This document shows positions 58,262 through 64,000 of a DNA stretch of 64,000 nucleotides, in pieces. Within the stretch, counting starts at the first letter, position 1. Each line of letters starts with the position of its first letter. The stretch is from assembly GCA_019454045.1 (NCBI GenBank), contig SKCR01029062.1, forward strand, positions 62,001-126,000, written 5' to 3'. The stretch is from Zanthoxylum bungeanum (Eukaryota; Streptophyta; Magnoliopsida; Sapindales; Rutaceae). The translations under genes were made by a program, and so were the position numbers. The notes under the pieces are model-generated. The model was not told where the DNA came from and searched no databases. It was given only the letters and a program-made list of their open reading frames with translations.

Positions 58262-58313
58262 GGGAGGCGTGGCTGGCGCACGGCCGGCCAGCCACTCCCG
58301 ACGGCGTGCGTCG
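58262..58313 (+). other. GC-rich double hairpin after an A21 run
   Basis: GTGGCTGG (58269-58276) pairs with CCAGCCAC (58288-58295), extended outward by GGGA/TCCC across a 3-base bulge. Next to it CGACG (58299-58303) pairs with CGTCG (58309-58313). Strikingly GC-rich against the surrounding AT-rich sequence. Confidence 0.8.
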
Positions 58314-60209
58314 GTACCGCTGGCTTCGTCATGATCAGGCCGGCCACTTGGTGGCCGACAATTTCCCTTTTGGAGACCGGAGCGGCGAGAAAGAGAGGGA
58401 GAAAGGCGCGAGTTGATTTTTTTGGATTCTGGCTCCTCGTTTCGTTTCACGACTTGAGCCACCCTCCAAATCGAAGCCCTCGAAAAGTACTACAAGATAT
58501 CGGTGATGATTTTTCAGATACGTGCTCGGTTGCACGCAAAATGAGGAAGGAATATTCGGATGAATAGTGACCCATGGTGAACAGTAGATCCTATCGGAAT
58601 TTCGTCGATTCCAGCGCGTTCATGGGATCGTTTGGAGTCCGTATATGCCCTCGAAATCTCGGTAAGAGCTCCCGGTAAAAATCCATAAATTTCAAGTTTT
58701 CCGCTAAATATTCGGATGTATCCATTGGTTTTGTAGAGTAGTGTAATTATATAAAATGAATTGTTTGAGTATAATTATATTGAATGTGTACATTTGGTAG
58801 AATTCGAGTGAAAACGGAACGAATTATGGCGATCCGATAGATTATGCAAGTTTTTGGTAAAAGTGGGTTTTCTGTGTATTAATATGTTTTTTATCATAAT
58901 GATGGATATGAGTTATATGTGATGATAAGATAGTGTTTAGATAAATCCGGGTAGGTTCGGAGGGTCCGAGACCCTTCCGTAGCGTTTGCAGAAACTTTTT
59001 CGAAAGAATTTCTAAGAATGCGTAAACTGAGAATTTATGGTAACTGATCACTTGGATTAGTCTATAATGATGCTATAAGATTACTGGAACTGAAAACATT
59101 GAGATCAGACCTGATTTGGTTGTTCCGGAAAGATCTGGGATTTTATCGTAGTTTAGTCGAGAATACCATAAATCGCGATTTTGACGGTATTTTCGCCATT
59201 TGTTTTGACATATGTGACTAGGACCTGGAGTGGTCGCGAAGCTAGGTAAGTAACCCATGTGATGCGAATTTAAATTAGTGATTTCGTGTTTGATATATAT
59301 ATATATATGTATATATATATTTGACATATGAGGTTAAAATATGATAGTTAAGGTATATTATTGAGAACGAAGTTCAAGATTACGTATGATTAGGATAATC
59401 GACTACCACAAGTATGGATCTTTGTATTTGATATGACATGAAGTAAGACATGAAATGAACTTAATGTTCATGTGTATGTATGGATGTATGGAAGTGTATT
59501 AATCGGTACAAATATAGATTCGTGTATGCAAATGTATGAGTATGTATAAGCATGTGTAGTAGCATATGAACGCGTATTTGTATATGTATGACATGATTGT
59601 ATATGTATGATTATGAGTATTTACAGAAAAACTCAGAGTTTTACAAATAAAAAAGAGTTTTTCTAAAAAGTTTTATAGAAAGAGATGTATTTTCGGATAA
59701 GGAAAGAGATTTCTAAAAAGACAGTTTTCTTAGACATTTTGTTTTAATTGCCGATTTGATGATATTTCAAAGATGGATAATTTTGATAAAAGTATATGTG
59801 TATGACTTCATGTTTCATGTGATTGAGGTGTATTTGATATCAAAAGATATACTCTATGGTATTCATGTTTTGCTTTGTATGCTTTGGATGTTAGCTATTG
59901 GAGTATCACATTTGTAGATAAGTAAATATGAAAGTTTGACATGGGTTAAGTATAAGTATAATAACAAGTTAATATAATCTGAACTTGTAACAATTTAGCA
60001 ATTTTGATATATTGTTGATATGTTGATTTGTTTGTTTGAAGTTTATATTTGACCTGTTTGTCATAAGATTAGCTACCTTATGTTGTATAGAAGTCTGAGG
60101 TTTAAAGCTCAGTGGTTCAGTAAATATACTGTATCTTACAGTTAGCTAATGTTTGCGTTTGTAGCTCACGTAACCTTTATGAAGTAACCAGCCGTAGTTT
60201 AAGCTGACT

Positions 60210-60257
60210 AAACCACCACGGGTTTGGGATGGCCTTAGCCGCGGGTTTGGGTGGTTT
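60210..60257 (+). other. Hairpin in LTR H
   Basis: AAACCACC (60210-60217) pairs with GGTGGTTT (60250-60257), with a 32-base loop containing CGGGTTTGG twice. Confidence 0.75.
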
Positions 60258-60458
60258 GGTAGATAATAAGTTAGTTCCGGTTGTGAGAAAAATTGATGTT
60301 TCAGTCGGTGCAGTGAATGTATTATCAAGGTATGATATGTGTATGTTGTCATCGAATTAAGAGGAGATTTATAAGTTTGAGTATAATCAAATATATTTGA
60401 TTTCTATTTAAGTTCTTATTGTCACTTGTTATATTTTCACAAGATATGAGTTACTTAC

Positions 60459-60474
60459 TGAGCTTTATAGCTCA
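60459..60474 (+). other. Hairpin upstream of a C-run in LTR H
   Basis: TGAGCT, loop TTAT, AGCTCA, followed by CACCCC: the counterpart of hairpins at 42837 (E) and 38367 (F). Confidence 0.7.
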
Positions 60475-61980
60475 CACCCCAACAGTTTGCTAGTGTCGCA
60501 GGTTCCCATTGGACTTAAAGAGCTGGAAGATCCTTGAGGCGTTTTGTAGACAGCGGATCACCTGATGCAGTCAAGTTGGTCTTGAGTCGTTGTATGGTTC
60601 TGGGTTGTGTTATGGGCTCCCACAGCCTTAGTTTTATTTATTTATATCACCTGTGTAGTTTTAATCGTGCTGAGCACGTAGTTGTTTATAGTTATTATGT
60701 ATGATGTCAGGCCGGAGGCCTATTTGGTTATAAGTTGAGATTATGTCAGGCCCGAGGCCTATTTGCTTATGAATTGAGAATAATGGTTTGTATTTGATAT
60801 CAGGATACCTCGAGATGCTGGACTTTGATCCAGGTTTCATGATTTTTAGCAGAGGTCATGTCGAAATTTTAGTAGCATCAGAGGCTTATGGAGATGGGTT
60901 TTCCTATCTCCTATCGGTAGCATCCTGGCGTTAGGTGGGATGTTACAAGAACTTTGATGCTCAACTTCAAAAACTTTGGCAAATTAATGCAGACACATCA
61001 AGGTATTTAGAAGAGTTTATAGAGTGCAATGGGTAAGGGCAGAGTTTTCAAGCAGAAGATATAACATGATGTTAACAAATATTGCTGAAAGTATGAACGA
61101 GTTGCTTAAAGAGGCTTGAGCACTTCTGGTGCTTAGTTTACTTCACTATATCAAGATGACCCTTCAGAGATGTTTTTTTATCTAAAGAATCAACTGAAAA
61201 TATTGTTACGCCGTTGATCTCGTGGGCGTATGAAAAAATAGAGAAATATATAGTGAAATCGCATCGAATGTCTAAATCACCAACTGATCGCTATAAGTTT
61301 GAGGTCTGTGGTGGAGACATGATTGAAATTGTCAACATAAGGGAGAAGACGTATACGTGTATAAAATTTGATTTAGAGCAACTTCTGTGTGCACACGCAT
61401 TGGCTGTAGTGCAGTTGCTAGAATCAAACGCTCTAGTCTTTGGAGTAAGATATACACAACAGCCACCTTTCGTACTGCGTATGGGGAAACTATACATCCT
61501 GTTTGTGGCCAATCTGATTGGGTCTTACCAGAAGAGTTATCAGGTATAATATTATTACTTTTTCATTGAAAAAATATTCAAAAATAATTTTAACTAATCT
61601 TTTGATTCTCGATGCAGGTTTGAATGTATTGCCACCAAATGAGCTTGTTTCGACGGGACGATCGAAAACAAATAGAAGACTATCACAGGATGAACAAACA
61701 GTGCAAGTCATATGCGATCGATGTGGCGAACGTAAACATAATAGGCGTTCATGCATGACTCCTCTTAGCCAAAATCCAAGTCAACATTAATTTTAACTTA
61801 CGTAAACAGATTTAATGTATTAGAAATTGATGTTTTTGATTTATATTTTCGAACTTATATGTAAAAATCCTATGTATCAATAAAATCATTAACTATTTCG
61901 TTGAACATCAAAATCAATAATGTATCATCATAAAAGACTAAGTTTTTGTAGTGAGAATAAATTAGGAATGCCCAATTTAT

Positions 61981-62063
61981 TAACTTTTTTTTCAAACTTC
62001 AGAAATCCGAAGAATACTTCGGAGATCCGAATTAATACTTCAGAATCCGAAGTAATAGTTCGG
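61981..62063 (-). repeat. Right inverted repeat of MULE (inner part)
   Basis: Retains CG dinucleotides that are lost in the left repeat. Contains inverted TTCGGA/TCCGAA units. Confidence 0.8.
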
Positions 62064-62128
62064 ATATACAAAATTTTGAAAAAATAAATAAATAAATAAT
62101 TTAGAAAATGGCAAACGTTATGATTTAA

Positions 62129-62237
62129 TGCACTTTGTACTGCATTTATCATACAAGTACAAGCATATATAATTGAAAATTATCCAAAATAAAAAAGTAC
62201 ACAATTAAGTTGGGAATCTAGCTAGATATTCTTTTGC
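62129..62237. other. Short 3' flank of the 3-ketoacyl-CoA synthase gene
   Basis: 109 bp between the MULE end and the stop codon on the minus strand. The gene's 3' untranslated region and poly(A) signals must lie here or inside the MULE. Confidence 0.5.
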
Positions 62238-64000
62238 TCATTTGTGAAAGAACTCAAATATTGGAATATTTGACACTTGAACTGGAAAATCATCAATTTC
62301 ATCCATCCAAGGATTCTCCTCCTCCTGGTCAGGATTGATATTCCTCAATGCACTCCACACAACAGAGGTGCACTTGAATCCTGATCCAAAAGAAACTTGC
62401 CATATCCTGTCACCTCTCCGAATTCTTCCTTTACCCTCACAGTAACCCAAAACATACCATACTGAACTACTTGCAGTGTTCCCAAATCTGTAGAGAGCCA
62501 TTCTTGAAGGCTCCATATGCCATTCACTGAGTCCAAGCTGCATCTCTACATTATCCAACACCGGTTTCCCTCCAACATGGATGCAAAAATGTTCAAAAGC
62601 CAACTTAAAATCCGGGATATATAACTTGTTTTTCATCTTAAAGAATTGTCTTGCTACTGAAGATGCAAGAAACAAGAATTGCTCTGACATTGGAAGAACT
62701 AAGGGTCCAAGTGAGGCGATATGAGTCTTGAGGGATTGGCCAACGACAGTGGTGAGGTCTTTAGAGACTCTGATTCCAATATTTTGGGACTCATCCTGTT
62801 TTTGGGCGATGCAGTTGTAGCTTTTGTCGTCGGAACCCATGTGGGTGCGAAGGGTTTGAACTAGTTGATACTTTGAGCGGCGGCGATCGGACAATCGGTT
62901 GGAGAGGAGAATTGCGGCGCCGCCCATGCGAAAGACACAGTTTGAGATTGCCATTGATTGGTCATTGCCTGAATACCAGTTTAAGCCTATGTTCTCTGTA
63001 CTGACGACTAGAGCATAGGAATTAGGATGCATCTGTTACAATGGAAGTAATTAGATCGATGACTGTGAAATAAAAGTTGAAATTTACTGTTATGACTTTT
63101 AAATAGTAATTTTGATAAATCAAACATCACAGTAGATCTCAAAAAGACAAGCAAAAGACAATGTATTTGTGAAAAATACTACTTTACCCAACAGTTATGA
63201 TTGAGTTCATGTCCAAACAAATAAAAATATTAAATAATAATTTTTTTAAATTTATCTGTTCGGACATATTTATCGGACAGAATAACAACACTATCTTTTT
63301 GACACATCCAAACACCCTATAGAAATAGAATCAATCAAAGGAATAAGACAAGTTGGGGGTTAAACCTGTAAAAGCCTTTGAGCCAGGTCTATAGATATAA
63401 GACCCGCACTGCAACCCATACCACCAATATTATAGCTTAAAATGTTGGATCTAAGCTTGTAGTGATTCACAACCATGGCTGACAAAGATGGTGTAGGACT
63501 GAACATGCTGCAGTTCACTATAAGAATCCCAATGTCACTAGGCTTCACTTCAGTTTTGGTCAAGACCTTGTCGACTGCTCCAATTATTACAGCCTCCGTC
63601 TCCTTCCTTGCCTCAGCAATATTTCTGCTTTCAAACGGATTGTCCATCATGGCTTTTGGCACATATGACATGCTCCCAATTCCTGAACCCTCTATTATTT
63701 TCTTCTGAAAGGCTAAAATTTCTTCCGAAAATACCCCTGTTTTTGTTAACATTTCTATCATACGGTCTCCATTGGACATGTGAGATGGGTCTGGCTTGTA
63801 ACATGCAAAGTTCACCAAGTAAACTTTTCTCGGACGACTCATTAAGTAAATGGTCGAGATCAACACAAGGGAAACCAAGCTTAGAAGCATTGTCACTGTC
63901 AATGAATCATCAACCGTTAAATAATCGAAGCCAAGCTTAACGTATTTGAGTTCATTTTGCAAGATTCTGTCATTTTCATAAGCCATTCCTGCAACACTGC
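62238..64000 (-). CDS. 3-ketoacyl-CoA synthase (very-long-chain fatty acid elongase condensing enzyme), 5' end may lie beyond the window
   Basis: Condenses malonyl-CoA with long-chain acyl-CoA in the endoplasmic reticulum, the first step of elongation for waxes, suberin or seed oils. Two exons: 63366 and up, and 62238-63032; the 333-bp intron is GT-AG, phase 0, joining RLLQ to [14 protein letters not shown]. With the ATG at 63986 the protein has 471 residues. Catalytic triad by alignment to FAE1 (Cys223, His391, Asn424): Cys192 in GGMGCSAG, His359 in [10 protein letters not shown], Asn392 in RFGNTASSS, all present with correct spacing. The N-terminus is odd: KYVKLG, which precedes the first membrane span in relatives, is followed almost at once by what matches the second span ([20 protein letters not shown]), so about 30-45 residues with the first span are missing. 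The sequence upstream of the ATG is open to the window edge and has a possible splice acceptor, so the true start is uncertain. Subfamily not resolved; it looks closer to KCS1/FAE1 types than to CUT1. Confidence 0.9.
63033..63365 (-). other. Intron of the 3-ketoacyl-CoA synthase gene
   Basis: Donor TTACAG/GTTTAAC and acceptor TTGTAACAG/ATGCATCC on the minus strand. Removal joins the family's conserved [16 protein letters not shown] segment without loss. Confidence 0.88.

Larger units (their letters stand above)
57801..60947 (+). mobile_element. Solo LTR H (gypsy-like, 3147 bp) inside the MULE transposase
   Basis: TGTAATATCCCG to GGGATGTTACA with flanks AGAAT (57796-57800) and AGAAC (60948-60952), a 5-bp TSD with one change. 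Its end (CAGAGGCTTATGG, then CGGTAGCATCC, then GATGTTACA) resembles the LTR ends of E and F, so it is a distant family relative. Contents: TATA box at 58012-58019, A21 run at 58230-58250, GC-rich hairpins (58262-58313), a TA microsatellite (about 59296-59322), hairpins at 60210-60257 and 60459-60474 and two small ones at 60709-60765. The several 60-95 codon frames here are not supported as genes. Confidence 0.86.
56223..61790 (+). pseudogene. MuDR-like transposase, broken
   Basis: Starts with MEQIPLTFYNDES at 56223. The N-terminal part to about 57240 is full of stops. The catalytic region follows (57420-57790): ALDRIFLKGKYSG matches the DGTFLKGKYGG block with the first catalytic Asp retained; YPLPFGIMDSENDRSWIWF retains its acidic block; the expected SDRH is SNRQ, so the second Asp is lost. 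After the solo LTR the frame resumes at about 60948. It shows LWQINADTSRYLEEF and a SWIM zinc finger (CIKFDLEQLLCAHALAVV, 61350-61405), and ends with a CCHC knuckle (CDRCGERKHNRRSC, about 61713-61754) near the C-terminus. In-frame stops (for example at 57507) also inactivate it. An intron-like gap separates 61545 from 61617. Confidence 0.85.
55917..62128 (+). mobile_element. MuDR-type MULE with long terminal inverted repeats, interrupted by a solo LTR
   Basis: Long inverted repeats: 56038-56121 on the left matches the reverse complement of about 61981-62063 on the right (shared blocks such as CTGAAGTATTAATTC and GATCTCC). Outer segments sharing CATAACGTTT extend to about 55917 and 62128. Between them is a transposase in + orientation with the MULE domains in order, broken by stops and by a 3.1 kb solo LTR. 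Exact outer ends and the 9-bp TSD could not be fixed. The right end lies about 110 bp from the stop codon of the 3-ketoacyl-CoA synthase. Confidence 0.82.

Noticed and set aside
58089..58567. Several overlapping 66-94 codon frames in LTR H
   Set aside because: They arise from the GC-rich hairpin block and the A21 run, occur on both strands and match no family I know.

Overview
The window is plant nuclear DNA, almost certainly from a eudicot. The evidence is AT-rich non-coding sequence, LTR retrotransposons with plant initiator-Met and Asp tRNA primer sites, a MULE and hAT-type elements, a plant 3-ketoacyl-CoA synthase with one phase-0 intron, and two copies of a LONELY GUY (LOG) cytokinin-activating enzyme. 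Only one host gene is present: the 3-ketoacyl-CoA synthase at the far right (62238 to beyond 64000, minus strand). Almost everything left of 53284 is one pile of retrotransposons inserted into one another.

The pile can be read from repeated termini, target-site duplications (TSDs), primer-binding sites and polypurine tracts. From outermost to innermost: (F) a gypsy-like element with ~3 kb LTRs, LTR pieces at ~36865-38789 and up to 53284; (D) a decayed Copia element, ~33705-36865; (LOG2) an old Tat/Athila-type gypsy element in + orientation carrying a broken LOG gene, 28333 to ~33705; (B) a Copia element in minus orientation, 24557-28332; (A) a related Copia element in minus orientation, 1-24556; (LOG1) a Tat/Athila-type element in minus orientation with an open LOG gene, 4052-20608, TSD ATCTC; (C) a gene-free Copia-primed element, 4085-13524, TSD CAAGC, inside the 3' LTR of LOG1. 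A solo LTR of the A/B family (30662-32681, TSD AATTT) sits in the LOG2 LTR. A near-pristine relative of F (element E, 42486-51383, TSD GTTAA) sits in F. A 943-bp hAT-like element sits in the F 5' LTR, and the other F LTR preserves the empty site.

Right of 53284 are an LTR remnant, two more hAT-like miniature elements, and a MuDR-type MULE (about 55917-62128). The MULE transposase is split by a 3.1 kb solo LTR. The MULE ends about 110 bp from the stop codon of the 3-ketoacyl-CoA synthase.

The most striking content is a retrotransposon family that carries an intronless LOG gene where other Tat-type elements have no host gene. Two copies of different age lie at different depths of the same nest and in opposite orientation. 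The younger one has an uninterrupted 217-codon LOG reading frame behind an LTR promoter. A second unusual signal is a set of small hairpins at similar positions in three related LTR families (E, F, H). Their stems differ in sequence but keep pairing, and in E three tandem hairpins share one identical 13-nt loop.
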